Shown: piece after piece, positions 50,735-63,696 of the stretch
Numbering within the stretch: position 1 is the stretch's first letter
How the letters are laid out: each line of letters starts with the position of its first letter
Assembly: GCA_003241385.1 (NCBI GenBank)
Contig: QFPO01000003.1
Location: forward strand, 248,001 to 312,000
Length of the DNA: 64,000 nucleotides
DNA from: Rhodanobacter denitrificans
Lineage (GTDB): Bacteria; Pseudomonadota; Gammaproteobacteria; Xanthomonadales; Rhodanobacteraceae
Reading direction: 5' to 3'
Notes under the pieces: model-generated
The model's database searches: none
Seen by the model: the letters and a program-made list of their open reading frames with translations, nothing else
Told to the model about the DNA's origin: nothing
Made by a program: the position numbers and the translations under genes

Positions 50735-53149
50735 TCAGCCGATCGGCGCGGCGCCGCTGCCGGCGACCGGCGGCGGTGCCGCGCGCAGACCGTCGGGCAC
50801 CGCGCGCTGGCCGGCCAGATCGAGCGTCTGGCGCAATGCCGCGGCCCAGGCCTCGCCCTGGCCGAGCGCGTGGAACAGCCGCAGCTGGACCAGGGCGCAG
50901 TCGAAATCGCGCGCGGCCCACGGCGCGACGCGGCCGGCGACCGCGCGCGCGCCGTCCAGATCGCCGTGCTCGAGCAGATACGGCACGTAGCTGGAGGCGA
51001 CCAGGGCCAGATCGGCCGGCACGCCGCCGCGCTCGGCCAGATGCAGCGCGGCGCGGAAATCCTCGCCGGCGGCCGCGTCGCCGAGCGCCTGGCGCCACTC
51101 GGCGCGCGCCAAACGCTGCGGCACCTGGCCCGGCATCGGCTCGGCGGCGTCGGCCGGCGCGGCGGCGGCGCGATCGAACACGGCCGCGGCCCGCTCGCGC
51201 TCGCCGGCGGCCAGCAGCGCGCGCTGCGCGATCAGCGCGACGAAGTCGCGTTCGCCGTCGGCGCCGCTCGGCGGCCAGGTCGCCAGGGCGCGTTCGGACA
51301 GGCGCGCGGCCGATTCCCAGCGGCCGGCCTGCCATGCCAGATCGGCCTGCAATGCCAGCGCGCGCGTGGCCAGCACCGGATTGACCGCGCGGTCGATCAG
51401 CGGATCGGCCAGCAGCCGCTCGGCGCCGCGCAGGTCGCCGGCCGCGAGCAGCACCTGGGCGCGGTTGAGCGTGATGTCGACGATCTGGTCGGGCTCGGTC
51501 ATGCGCTCGCGCACGGCCCAGCCGCGGTCGGCAGCGGCCTGCGCCTCGGCATGCTGCAGCAGGGCCAGCCGGGCCTGGACCAGACCGGTCACGGTGATCT
51601 GCCACTCGTGCAGCGCGCCGAGCGCCTGCAGCTGGTCGGCGGCGGCGTCGAGGTATTCGAGCGCGGCGCCGGGCCGGCCGCGGTAGAGCTCGAGCATGCC
51701 GAGATTGGCGTCGACACGCGCGGTGCCGAAGCGGTCGCCGGCGGCAGCCAGATGCGCACGCGCCTCGCCCATCGCGGCCAGCGCGTCGGCATAGCGATGC
51801 GCCGGCACCAGCGAACTGCCGCGGCCGGACAGCGCCTGGCCGCGTTCGAGCACGGCGCCGTCGGCCGGTGCCGCGGCCAGCGCGGCGTCGTAGTCGGCCA
51901 GCGCCGCGGCGAAATCGCCGCGACGCGCGCTGGCCGCGCCGCGCGCGATCAGCACGCGCGTGCGCAGCAGCGCGTCGCCGTCGGGGCCGAGTTCGGCGAG
52001 CACGGCACTGAGGCCGGCGGCGGCACGGTCGTACTGGCCGTCACGGTGGTCGACCTGGGCCAGCCGGTAGGCCCGTTCGAGCGGCATGCGCGCCAGCGCC
52101 GGCGACTGGCTGAGGATCTCGCGCGCGGCGGCGTTCTGGTTCGCGAGCAGGGCCGCCCGCGCGCGACGCCAGGCTTCCTGTGCGCTGCCGTCGCCGGCGG
52201 CCTCGCCGGGCGCGACGTGGCCGAGCGCGGCGAGCAGCGTGTCGGCGGCCGCGCGCGCGGCGGCGACCGCGTCCTCGCGCTGGCCCTCGGCCGAGACCAC
52301 TGCACCGTCGGCGGCCTCGGCGCTCAGCACGAAGCGCCAGCCGCCGTCGCCGTGGCTGGCCGTGCCGCGCACGATCCAGCGCACGCCGAACGCGCGCTGC
52401 AGCGCCTGCGTCTGCGCCTTGGGGTCCTCGCCGGCGCTCTGCAGCACGGCCAGCACGCTCTCGCTGGTCGGCACCGCGAGGCCGCCGCTGCGCAGCCGGT
52501 CGGCGATCAGGTCCATGCCGCCGAGCCGGACCCAGCCTTCGCTGGAACGGCTGCCGGCGTCGAGCGGCAGCACCAGCGCGGTCGCCGCGGCGGCCGGATC
52601 GAGCGCGGCCGGCGCCTCGGCGCGGCGCAGCCACCACATGGCGACGAGTGCGAGCAGCACCAGCGCGATCGCGACGGCGGCGAACGCGCGGCGCACCGGT
52701 ATCGGACGCGAAGCCGTGACCGGCTCGCCCGTCGCCGCGTCGGCCGCATCGGCGACGGGCGCCGGCGCGACCGGCTCGGCGGCCGGCGGCGGTGTCGGTG
52801 CCGGCACGGGCGGCTCGAGGCGGCTGACCTCGCCGGCTTCGGTCTCGGCGATCCAGCGGTAGCCGAAGCCCTGGATCGTGCGGATCCGCTGCTGCGCGAC
52901 GCCGTCGTCGTCGACCGCGCGGCGCGCGCGCACGACGATCTGGCCGAGCTGTACGTCGGAGACGTCGACGCGCCCCCATACCGCCGCGACCAGTTCGTCG
53001 CGGCCGACCGCGCGGTCGCGGTGTTCGATCAGATAGGCCAGGCAGTCGAAGACGCGGCGCGGCGCGACGACGGCGTCCGCGCCGCGCCACAGTTCGCGCG
53101 AGGCCGGCAGCAGACGGAAGTCGCCGAAGCGGTATTCGATCGATCGCAT
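50735..53149 (-). CDS. CadC/ToxR-like membrane-anchored winged-helix regulator with TPR domain (paralogue)
   Basis: 804-residue regulator, the paralogue of the protein at 7819-10275. N-terminal winged helix (residues 1-102; VWGRVDVSDVQLGQIVVRARRAV, wing RIRTIQGFGYRW), Pro/Ala linker, one membrane segment at about 148-170 (RAFAAVAIALVLLALVAMWWLR), and a large exported part with the shared block WVRLGGMDLIADRLRSGGLAV and TPR-like repeats. It ends next to the fic gene (convergent, 75 bp) and is divergent from the amidohydrolase gene with a 118-bp shared promoter region, so control of that gene is plausible. Confidence 0.88.
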   Translation of the reverse strand: MRSIEYRFGDFRLLPASRELWRGADAVVAPRRVFDCLAYLIEHRDRAVGRDELVAAVWGRVDVSDVQLGQIVVRARRAVDDDGVAQQRIRTIQGFGYRWIAETEAGEVSRLEPPVPAPTPPPAAEPVAPAPVADAADAATGEPVTASRPIPVRRAFAAVAIALVLLALVAMWWLRRAEAPAALDPAAAATALVLPLDAGSRSSEGWVRLGGMDLIADRLRSGGLAVPTSESVLAVLQSAGEDPKAQTQALQRAFGVRWIVRGTASHGDGGWRFVLSAEAADGAVVSAEGQREDAVAAARAAADTLLAALGHVAPGEAAGDGSAQEAWRRARAALLANQNAAAREILSQSPALARMPLERAYRLAQVDHRDGQYDRAAAGLSAVLAELGPDGDALLRTRVLIARGAASARRGDFAAALADYDAALAAAPADGAVLERGQALSGRGSSLVPAHRYADALAAMGEARAHLAAAGDRFGTARVDANLGMLELYRGRPGAALEYLDAAADQLQALGALHEWQITVTGLVQARLALLQHAEAQAAADRGWAVRERMTEPDQIVDITLNRAQVLLAAGDLRGAERLLADPLIDRAVNPVLATRALALQADLAWQAGRWESAARLSERALATWPPSGADGERDFVALIAQRALLAAGERERAAAVFDRAAAAPADAAEPMPGQVPQRLARAEWRQALGDAAAGEDFRAALHLAERGGVPADLALVASSYVPYLLEHGDLDGARAVAGRVAPWAARDFDCALVQLRLFHALGQGEAWAAALRQTLDLAGQRAVPDGLRAAPPPVAGSGAAPIG

Positions 53150-53189
53150 CGCGTTAACTTAGCGCGTGCCCCCGCCGCATGCGAGGTCG

Positions 53190-53209
53190 CCCGGGACTTT
53201 CGTCCCGGG
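53190..53209 (+). other. Hairpin in the leader of the propeller-amidohydrolase gene
   Basis: CCCGGGAC (53190-53197) and GTCCCGGG (53202-53209) around a TTTC loop, 58 bp upstream of the start codon. It may form in the mRNA leader; no known riboswitch was recognised. Confidence 0.35.
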
Positions 53210-53267
53210 TCCGGACCGTGCCGATGCCGTAGCATCGCCGGTTTCCTCCGACGCCGAGACCCTCGCC

Positions 53268-56561
<3,294 letters not shown>

Positions 56562-56585
56562 GGCCGATCAGAACAGAACGATCGA

Positions 56586-56616
56586 GGCCGCCCCGCCGCG
56601 AAAGGCGCGGGCGGCC
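56586..56616 (+). terminator. GC-rich hairpin after the amidohydrolase gene
   Basis: GGCCGCCCCGCC (56586-56597) pairs imperfectly with GGCGCGGGCGGCC (56604-56616) around GCGAAA, 24 bp after the stop. Confidence 0.55.
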
Positions 56617-56661
56617 GGCACGATCGACCGGGCGGCGCGCGAGCCGCCTCGATCGCCGGTC

Positions 56662-56690
56662 ACCGGCGCTGCGTCGTCCGCAGCGCCGGT
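56662..56690 (-). terminator. Perfect 11-bp hairpin after the DoxX gene
   Basis: ACCGGCGCTGC (56662-56672) and GCAGCGCCGGT (56680-56690), 7 bp past the DoxX stop on the minus strand. Confidence 0.75.
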
Positions 56691-56697
56691 CGACCGC

Positions 56698-57087
56698 CTA
56701 CTTCGCGTTGATCGCGAAGCGACCCGGGCCCATCAGCGCGACCGCGAGCGCGCCGAACAGGAACATGCCCTGCAGCTCCAGCGCCCAGCCGCCGGTCGAG
56801 CCGAGCTTGAACAGCTCCGCGGTGTGCACCAGCGCGATCGCGACCAGCATGTTGACGACGACGATCGCCGCGCCGATCCGCGCATAGAAGCCGAAGATCA
56901 GCAGCAGCGGCGCGAGCACTTCGCCGATGTAGACGCCGTAGGCGAAGAAGGCCGGCAGGCCAGCCGCCTGCACCATCTGTGCGACGAAGCCGATGCCACC
57001 GGTCAGCTTGGCGATGCCGTGCAGCAGGATCAATACACCGAGGACCACACGCAGAACGAGCTTGCCCATCGAATCGGACTGGTTCAT
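56698..57087 (-). CDS. DoxX family inner-membrane protein
   Basis: 129-residue protein with four membrane helices. DoxX family features include LRVVLGVLILLHGIAKLTGG at the N-terminus, YGVYIGEVLAPLLLIFGFYAR in the second helix pair and FLFGALAVALMGPGRFAIN at the end. DoxX proteins are linked to oxidative-stress and thiol metabolism in some bacteria, but the role here is open. The start at 57087 has GAGACGC-type purine-rich sequence upstream. It stands alone, with a terminator after it. Confidence 0.88.
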   Translation of the reverse strand: MNQSDSMGKLVLRVVLGVLILLHGIAKLTGGIGFVAQMVQAAGLPAFFAYGVYIGEVLAPLLLIFGFYARIGAAIVVVNMLVAIALVHTAELFKLGSTGGWALELQGMFLFGALAVALMGPGRFAINAK

Positions 57088-57301
57088 GAGACGCTCCGGA
57101 TTGGGTGAGACATACGGGTCGAGCTTTGCCATGCGCCGCAGCGCGAGCCGCCGCCGCAGGCACGGCGGACGCGGTCGGCCGCTGCGACGTCCCGCCGTCG
57201 CGATGCCCCCGATCCCCCCGCGCGCCCGGCGCAGCGCGATCATGCACCTTCGCGCGCGGCGCGCAAACCGTGACGCGACGTGCCGGCCCATGCCAGCCCG
57301 A

Positions 57302-57494
57302 TCAGCTGCGTCTGTCGGCCCGCAGCGCGCGCGCCTGATCGAGGCTGAGCACGTCGCGCCACCGGACTGATCCGGATGCCGCGACCGGGCCGGATCGTCC
57401 TGCTGGCCGCAGACCGGGCAGACGTGGTGAGCACCGGGAGCGCCGAGCGAGACCGTTCGCCGCAACACGGGCAGGGAAATCGCTGCACCCGCAT
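57302..57494 (-). pseudogene. CPCC-family cysteine-rich protein, broken by two 1-nt frameshifts
   Basis: From the ATG at 57494 the frame reads MRVQRFPCPCCGE; it then jumps to LGAPGAHHVCPVCGQQDDPA and SRHPDQSGGAT in a second frame, and to LSLDQARALRADRRS-stop in the third. Joined, these match the CPCC domain (CPCCG...CPVC...DP...GGA...SL-x-x-A-R). Both shifts are explained by loss of one base, near 57450 and near 57347. No single frame encodes the protein. Either a recent pseudogene or two sequencing errors. The 200 bp on each side of it to DoxX and VOC hold nothing else recognisable. Confidence 0.68.
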
Positions 57495-57710
57495 GTTGTC
57501 CGCCACAAGCTGCTCCCGATCGTCGACGCGGCCGCTCCGGCGGCCGGAGAGACGGACGGTGGCCGAGACCATCATCCGCCGTATCGAGCTGCGGCGGCGC
57601 GAGCGAAACGACATGTGGCGCGCGCCGGGCATGGCATCGCGTGATCCGTCCGTAACCGACCCGCCGTCGAGAAACCACGCGCCGGCCGGCAGGCCGCGGG
57701 CCGCCCTCGC

Positions 57711-58112
57711 CTAACGCTCCGGCCACTGCAGACAGATCACATAGCCGTCCGGATCGGCGAACCAGAGCTGGCGCATGCCGTAAGGGGCGGTACGCGGTCC
57801 GTCGACGGCGACACCGAGCGCGCTCAATTGCCCGGCTGCGATGTCGAGATCGCGGCAACCGAAGAAGAAGCCGGTATCGGCATGCACAGCCAAGCGCTGT
57901 GGATCGGCCTCGGGCGGGCGCGCCTCGCGCTCGTAGGCGGTGTTGAGCATCAGCTCGATACCGTCGCGGCGCAGCAGGCACCAGTCGAACTCCGTTCCGG
58001 GATGGGATTGCGCGACGACCGCGAAGCCGAGCGCTTCACGATAGAACGCGACCGAGCGCGGCATGTCGAAAACCTGGATCAGCGGCGCGAACCCTTGCAG
58101 CGGCGGTGCCAT
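57711..58112 (-). CDS. VOC superfamily (glyoxalase/bleomycin-resistance-like) protein
   Basis: 133-residue single-domain VOC protein with two beta-alpha-beta-beta-beta modules. The first holds PLIQVFDMPRSVAFYREALGF and FDWCLLRRDGIELML; the second holds FFFGCRDLDIAAGQLSALGV and LWFADPDGYVICLQWPE. Typical metal ligands would be a Glu in each module (E in IELML and the C-terminal QWPE). Function in this family ranges from glyoxalase to antibiotic binding, and nothing in context narrows it. The start at 58112 begins the conserved part; the frame extends 24 codons further without signals. Confidence 0.88.
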   Translation of the reverse strand: MAPPLQGFAPLIQVFDMPRSVAFYREALGFAVVAQSHPGTEFDWCLLRRDGIELMLNTAYEREARPPEADPQRLAVHADTGFFFGCRDLDIAAGQLSALGVAVDGPRTAPYGMRQLWFADPDGYVICLQWPER

Positions 58113-58429
58113 CGCAGTGCTCCCGAGAACCGATGCATCGACGGTAGCCGACGAGCGGCATCTGCGCATGTGCAGTCGCGGCACGTGCGGCTGGCGAGAT
58201 TCAGCCGACGAAGATCGGACGGTCTGCGAAGCGCGGTACCGGCCGTTCAGCGGTCTTCGCCGGCGCCGCGCCGAATGTCCGCCTACGCCAGAAACGGCGG
58301 CATGTTCCGGCGCCGCCGGCCGTCCGCCCGATCGCGTCCGTCCCCGACCCGATGCGCGGCGCGCGCGCCGGGCGTTCCGACGACACCGGTCACGCTATCG
58401 ATCGCCTGTCGGTGCAGGCGCGACCGTCC
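58113..58429. other. Intergenic region without gene
   Basis: 317 bp between the stop of ppc and the start of the VOC gene (same strand). It must hold the VOC promoter. No gene or strong hairpin was recognised. Confidence 0.4.
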
Positions 58430-61168
58430 TCAACCTGTGTTCTGAATGCCCGCCGAGATGCCGTTGACGGTCGCGATCAGGCCGTGCAGCAGATCCTCGT
58501 CCTCGCGGTCGGCCGCGCGCCAGCGCGCGAGCAGGTCCACCTGCAGCAGGCTGATCGGATCGACGTAGGGATTGCGCAGGCGGATCGACTGACGCAGCCG
58601 CAGATCGCCGGCGAGCAGCTCGGCTTCGCCCTTGAGATCGAGGATCGCCGCACGCGTGCGCTCGAATTCCGCGCCGATCCGCGCGAAGAACGGCGCGTGC
58701 AGATCACCGGCCAGCCGCGAGTAGCGCTCGAAGATCGCCAGGTCCGACTTGGCCAGCACCATCTCGACGTCGTCGACGAGCTGCGCGAAGAACCGCCAGT
58801 CGCGCATCATCTCGGCCAGCGGCTCGCGGCCGAACGTGGCGATGGCGTGCGCCAGTCCGCTGCCGACGCCGTACCAGCCGGTCAGGCCGGCGCGGTTCTG
58901 CGACCAGGCGAACACCCACGGGATCGCGCGCAGCCGGTCGATGCCGCCGCTGCCGCCGCGCCGCGACGGCCGCGAGCCGATGCGCAGGCGCTCGATCACG
59001 TCGATCGGCGTGGCGGCGCGGAAGTAGTCCGGGAACTGCGGGTCCTCGTGGACCAGCCCGCGATAGGCACGGCGCGCTTCGGCCGCGATCGAGGTCGCCA
59101 TCGTGCGCCAGGCCGGCTCGCGCGCTTCGGGCGGGCGCGGCCGCAGCGTCGCGCGCAGCACGGCGCCGGTCATCTGCTCGAGATTGCGCAGCGCCAGCGC
59201 GCGGATGCCGTACTTGCGGTGGATCACCTCGCCCTGCTCGGTCAGGCGCAGATGGCCGGCGACCGAGCCGCGCGGCGAGGCGATCACGGCGCGCTCGGTC
59301 TTGCCGCCGCCGCGGCTGGCCGAACCGCCGCGGCCGTGGAAGAACACGATCGCGATGCCGGCCTCGCGCGCCAGCCGCGTCAGCGCGATCTGGGTCTGCT
59401 GCAGCGCCCAGCGCGAGGCGACGAGGCCGGCGTCCTTGGCGCTGTCCGAATAGCCGAGCATGACGATCTGCCGGTCGCCGCGCGCGGCCAGATGGCGGCG
59501 GTAGCGCGGATCGGCGAACAGCGCGCGCACGACCGATTCGGCTGCGTCGAGGTCGGCGACGGTCTCGAACAGCGGCGCGACGTCGAGCGGCACCTCGCCG
59601 GCCTCGTCGACGCAGCCGGCGATCCGCGCCAGCGCGAGCACCGCCAGCGCGTCGGCGGCGCTGCGGCTCATGCTGACGATGTACGGACCGAACGCGCGCG
59701 CGCCGTAGCGCGGCCGCAGCTCGGCGACGGTGCGGAACACCGCCAGCGTGCGCCGCGCGGTGTCGTCGCTGCTGGCGGCGATCGCGGCCGGATCGTCGAG
59801 CACCGCACCGAGCCGCTCGACGCGCTCGCCGACCTCGCGCGCGGCCCAGTCGGCGTCGCCGAGCAGGGCCGCCAGCGCGGCCTCGTGCACCGCCGAATCC
59901 TGGCGCAGGTCGAGCGTGGCCAGATGGAAGCCGAAGGTCTGCGCGCGGCGCAGCAGTCGCCGCACCGCGAAACCGCCGGCGTGCTCGCCGCGGTGCAGGC
60001 GCAGGCTGTCGGCGACCAGGCCGATGTCGGCGGCGAAGACCGCCGCGTCCGGATAGCCGCCCTCGCGGCCGCGCTCGGTCTCGGCGAGGCGCTCGGCGAC
60101 CAGCTGCAGCAGCTGCCGGTACGGCATGTCCTGCTGGCGCGACTTCAGGCGCGCGGCGGCGTCCGGCAGCAGCGCGCGGTAGACGTCGATGCGCGCGAGC
60201 ACGTCGGCCGAGCACGGCACGCGCGACAGCGACTGGCTCAGCAGGCTCGACAGCGCGAGCACGTCGCGCCGGTACAGCGCCAGCACCTGCGCGCGCTGGC
60301 TCGACAGCGTCGCCGCGATCGTCTCGGCGCCGACGTTCGGATTGCCGTCCATGTCGCCGCCGACCCAGGTGCCGAAGCCGAGCACGGCCGGCAGCGCGGC
60401 GTCGGCGGCGCCGGGCCCGAGCTCGGCCAGCGCGTCGGCGAACACCTCATAGAACACCGGCACGACGCGATACAGCACGTCGGTCAGATAGAAGCCGACA
60501 TGTTCGAGCTCGTCGGCGACGGTCGGCTTCTCGAGCGCGAGCTCGGCGGTCTGCCAGGCGGCCGTCAGCGACAGGCGCATGCGCTCCAGGTCGGCGCGGC
60601 GCTCGACCGGCGTGCGGTTGCCGTCGATGTCGGCGATCAGCGCGCGCACCAGCTCGCGCTCCTTCTCGAGCAGGGCGCGGCGCACCGCCTCGGTCGGGTG
60701 CGCGGTCAGCACCGGCTCGATGCGCAGCTGCGCCAGGCAGGTCGCCAGTTCGTCCGCCGTCACACCGGCCGCGACCAGACCGCGCAGCGCGTGGCGCAGA
60801 CCGCCCGGCTGCGGTTCGGCATCGGCCTTCTCGTAGGCGCGACGGCGGCGGATGCGGTGCACGCGCTCGGCGACGTTGACGGCCTGGAAGTACGTCGAGA
60901 ACGCCCGGACCAGGGCGGTCGCGTGCGCGACGTCGGCACCGGCCAGCTCGCGCTCGAGCGCGACGGCGGCGGCGCCGGCCTCGCGGCGCGCGATCGCGGC
61001 GATGCGGATGCGCTCGACCTCGTCGAAGAAGGCCTCGCCCTCCTGCTCGGCGATGATGTCGCCGACCAGCGAGCCGACGCGGTTGACGTCCTCGCGCAGC
61101 GGTTGGTCGGTTTCGGGCAGGTCGATCGAGCGCAGGCTGTCTGCGGCGGGGCGGGTATCGGCATTCAT
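58430..61168 (-). CDS. ppc: Phosphoenolpyruvate carboxylase
   Basis: 912-residue cytoplasmic enzyme that adds bicarbonate to PEP to form oxaloacetate, refilling the TCA cycle. The catalytic His157 lies in VLTAHPTEAVRR. Other signatures are GSWVGGD-type (here GTWVGGDMDGNPNVG), the PEP-site GYSDSAKDAGL and the glycine loop FFHGRGGSASRGGGK. The C-terminus ends GISAGIQNTG, the conserved NTG that closes the active site. Length is normal for bacterial PEPC. The start at 61168 (MNADTRPAADSL) is the first in-frame Met. The gene is divergent from the M3 peptidase with a 297-bp promoter region between. Confidence 0.96.
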   Translation of the reverse strand: MNADTRPAADSLRSIDLPETDQPLREDVNRVGSLVGDIIAEQEGEAFFDEVERIRIAAIARREAGAAAVALERELAGADVAHATALVRAFSTYFQAVNVAERVHRIRRRRAYEKADAEPQPGGLRHALRGLVAAGVTADELATCLAQLRIEPVLTAHPTEAVRRALLEKERELVRALIADIDGNRTPVERRADLERMRLSLTAAWQTAELALEKPTVADELEHVGFYLTDVLYRVVPVFYEVFADALAELGPGAADAALPAVLGFGTWVGGDMDGNPNVGAETIAATLSSQRAQVLALYRRDVLALSSLLSQSLSRVPCSADVLARIDVYRALLPDAAARLKSRQQDMPYRQLLQLVAERLAETERGREGGYPDAAVFAADIGLVADSLRLHRGEHAGGFAVRRLLRRAQTFGFHLATLDLRQDSAVHEAALAALLGDADWAAREVGERVERLGAVLDDPAAIAASSDDTARRTLAVFRTVAELRPRYGARAFGPYIVSMSRSAADALAVLALARIAGCVDEAGEVPLDVAPLFETVADLDAAESVVRALFADPRYRRHLAARGDRQIVMLGYSDSAKDAGLVASRWALQQTQIALTRLAREAGIAIVFFHGRGGSASRGGGKTERAVIASPRGSVAGHLRLTEQGEVIHRKYGIRALALRNLEQMTGAVLRATLRPRPPEAREPAWRTMATSIAAEARRAYRGLVHEDPQFPDYFRAATPIDVIERLRIGSRPSRRGGSGGIDRLRAIPWVFAWSQNRAGLTGWYGVGSGLAHAIATFGREPLAEMMRDWRFFAQLVDDVEMVLAKSDLAIFERYSRLAGDLHAPFFARIGAEFERTRAAILDLKGEAELLAGDLRLRQSIRLRNPYVDPISLLQVDLLARWRAADREDEDLLHGLIATVNGISAGIQNTG

Positions 61169-61465
61169 CGCCCAAGCCTACCGTGTTGCATTGCGACATC
61201 CTAGGCCGCGCCCCGCCCGCCGGGACGTCGCGGTGACGGCGACGGTGCGGCCTCGGCACCGTCGCAGCGTTCGCGCGGATCGCGCCCGCGTGGACGGCGA
61301 AGCCGGCCCCGGCGCCACCGCGGCAAGCGTCGGGCGCTCGCCCCGCGCGCCTCATGCGCCGGCGTGGTGCCAATGGCACATGGCGCCCGGCACGGCGCTG
61401 GTATGCTCGCAAGGTTGTGCGCCGCCGTCGCGGCCCCACCCGTTTTTCGCCGAGGAACCCCGCCG

Positions 61466-63625
61466 ATGCATCGATCGACCGTGCTTGCTGCCGCCATCGC
61501 CCTCGTACTCGCCGGATGCTCCGGCCAGAAGGCCGAGGCTCCGCCCACGCCCGCCCCGGAGGCCGCCGCACCCGTGACCGCTACCGAAACCGCCAACCCG
61601 CTGCTGGCCGCCAGCACGCTGCCGTTCCAGGCGCCGCCGTTCGACAAGATCAAGGACACCGACTACCAGCCGGCGATCGAGGAAGGCATGAAGCAGCACC
61701 TGGCCGAGGTGCAGGCGATCGCCGACAGCACCGAGCCGCCGACCTTCGCCAATACGGTCGAGGCGTTCGAGCGCAGCGGCGCGCTGCTGACGCGCGCCGG
61801 CACGATCTTCTCGGCGCTGACCTCGGCCAATACCAACGAGACGCTGCAGAAGGCCGACGAGGCGCTGTCGCCGAAGCTGGCCGCGCACGCCGACGAGATC
61901 TATCTGAATCCGAAGCTGTTCGCCCGCTTCAAGGCGGTCTACGAGGCGCGCGAGAGCGCCGGCCTCGACGCCGAGCAGAAGCGCCTGGTCGAGGAGTATC
62001 AGAACCGCTTCGTGCGCGCGGGTGCGCTGCTCAGCGACGCCGACAAGGCGACGCTGCGCGAGATCAACAAGGAAGAGTCGACGCTGTCGACCGCGTTCAC
62101 GAACAAGCTGCTGGCGGCGACCAATGCCGCGGCGGTGATCGTCGACGAGCGCGCGCGCCTGGACGGCTACGCCGAGGCCGATCTGGCCGCTGCGGCCGAA
62201 GCCGCCAAGGCGCATGGCCAGGAAGGCAAATGGGTGATCGCGCTGCAGAACACCACGCAGCAGCCGGCCCTGGTCTCGCTGAAGGACCGCGGCCTGCGCG
62301 AGCAGCTGCTGCGCGCCTCGATGGAGCGCGCCGAGCACGGCGACGCCAACGACACGCTGTCGACGATCGAGCGCCAGGCCGAGCTGCGCGCGCAGCGCGC
62401 CAAGCTGCTCGGCTTCCCGAACTACGCCGCCTACAGCCTGGCCGATCAGATGGCCAAGACGCCCGAGGCGGCGACCAAGCTGCTGACCGACACCGTGCCG
62501 GCCGCGACCGCCAAGGCGCGCGGCGAGGCGGCCAAGATGCAGCAGCTGATCGACGCGCAGAAGGGCGGCTTCAAGCTGGCCGCGTGGGACTGGGACTTCT
62601 ACGCCGAGCAGGTGCGCAAGGCCGAGTTCGACCTCGACGAGGCCGCGATCAAGCCGTATTTCGAGCTCGACCGCGTGCTGCAGGACGGCGTGTTCTTCGC
62701 GGCCAACCAGCTCTACGGCATCACGTTCAAGGAGCGCAAGGACATCCCGGTCTACCACCCGGACGTGCGCGTGTTCGACGTGTTCGACGCCGACGGCAAG
62801 CAACTGGCGCTGTTCTACGCGGACTACTTCAAGCGCGACGCCAAGCGCGGCGGCGCCTGGATGGGCAATTTCGTCGAGCAGAACGGCCTGACCGGCACGA
62901 TCCCGGTCATCTACAACGTCTGCAACTACACCAAGCCGGCGCCGGGCCAGCCGGCCCTGCTGTCGTTCGACGAGGTCACCACGACGTTCCACGAGTTTGG
63001 CCACGCGCTGCACGGCATGTTCTCGAAGACGAAGTACCCGTCGCTGGCCGGCACCAGCGTCTCGCGCGACTTCGTCGAGTTCCCGTCGCAGTTCAACGAG
63101 CACTGGGCGAACGATCCGGTCGTGTTCGCGAACTACGCCAAGCACTACCAGACCGGCGAGGCGATGCCGGAGGATCTGGTGCAGAAGATCCGCAAGGCGC
63201 GCACGTTCAACCAGGGCTATGCGACGACCGAATACCTGGCCGCAGCGCTGCTCGACCAGGCCTGGCACAGTCTGCCGGCCGATGCCGGCAAGCAGGACGC
63301 CAAACGCTTCGAGGCCGAGGCGCTGGCGCGCTACAAGGTCGACCTGCCGGAGGTGCCGCCGCGCTATCGCAGCCCGTACTTCGCGCACATCTGGGGCGGC
63401 GGCTACTCGGCCGGCTACTACGCCTACTTCTGGGCCGAGGTGCTCGATCACGACGCGTTCCAGTGGTTCCGCGAGAACGGCGGCCTGACCCGCCAGAACG
63501 GCCAGACCTTCCGCGACAAGATCCTCTCGCGCGGCAACACGGTCGAGCTCGCGACGCTCTACCGCGAGTTCCGCGGCAAGGATCCGAGCGTCGAGCCGCT
63601 GCTCGAGCATCGCGGCCTGAAGTAA
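61466..63625 (+). CDS. dcp: M3 family metallopeptidase (peptidyl-dipeptidase Dcp-like) lipoprotein
   Basis: 719-residue zinc peptidase with a lipoprotein signal (VLAAAIALVLAGC, lipid Cys18), so periplasmic and membrane-attached. The zinc motif HEFGH lies at residues 509-513 with the third ligand Glu in the helix after it. The N-terminal helical domain begins PLLAASTLPFQAPPFDKIKD, typical of Dcp. Further family matches are FVEFPSQFNEHW and GGGYSAGYYAYFWAEVLD, including the Tyr residues that bind substrate. It cleaves dipeptides from peptide C-termini. Lipid-anchored Dcp paralogues are common in Xanthomonadales. A perfect hairpin terminator follows. Confidence 0.94.
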   Translation: MHRSTVLAAAIALVLAGCSGQKAEAPPTPAPEAAAPVTATETANPLLAASTLPFQAPPFDKIKDTDYQPAIEEGMKQHLAEVQAIADSTEPPTFANTVEAFERSGALLTRAGTIFSALTSANTNETLQKADEALSPKLAAHADEIYLNPKLFARFKAVYEARESAGLDAEQKRLVEEYQNRFVRAGALLSDADKATLREINKEESTLSTAFTNKLLAATNAAAVIVDERARLDGYAEADLAAAAEAAKAHGQEGKWVIALQNTTQQPALVSLKDRGLREQLLRASMERAEHGDANDTLSTIERQAELRAQRAKLLGFPNYAAYSLADQMAKTPEAATKLLTDTVPAATAKARGEAAKMQQLIDAQKGGFKLAAWDWDFYAEQVRKAEFDLDEAAIKPYFELDRVLQDGVFFAANQLYGITFKERKDIPVYHPDVRVFDVFDADGKQLALFYADYFKRDAKRGGAWMGNFVEQNGLTGTIPVIYNVCNYTKPAPGQPALLSFDEVTTTFHEFGHALHGMFSKTKYPSLAGTSVSRDFVEFPSQFNEHWANDPVVFANYAKHYQTGEAMPEDLVQKIRKARTFNQGYATTEYLAAALLDQAWHSLPADAGKQDAKRFEAEALARYKVDLPEVPPRYRSPYFAHIWGGGYSAGYYAYFWAEVLDHDAFQWFRENGGLTRQNGQTFRDKILSRGNTVELATLYREFRGKDPSVEPLLEHRGLK

Positions 63626-63633
63626 GCTGCGGC

Positions 63634-63662
63634 GACGGACGGCGCCGCGCGCGCCGTCCGTC
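63634..63662 (+). terminator. Perfect 12-bp hairpin after dcp
   Basis: GACGGACGGCGC (63634-63645) and GCGCCGTCCGTC (63651-63662), loop CGCGC, followed by TTC; 8 bp past the stop. Confidence 0.8.
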
Positions 63663-63696
63663 TTCGCGGTGTGTTTCCTCCGAAGGACGAGTTCCG

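Noticed and set aside
58352..61204. 950-codon plus-strand frame opposite ppc
   Set aside because: Antisense shadow of an unmistakable PEP carboxylase gene.
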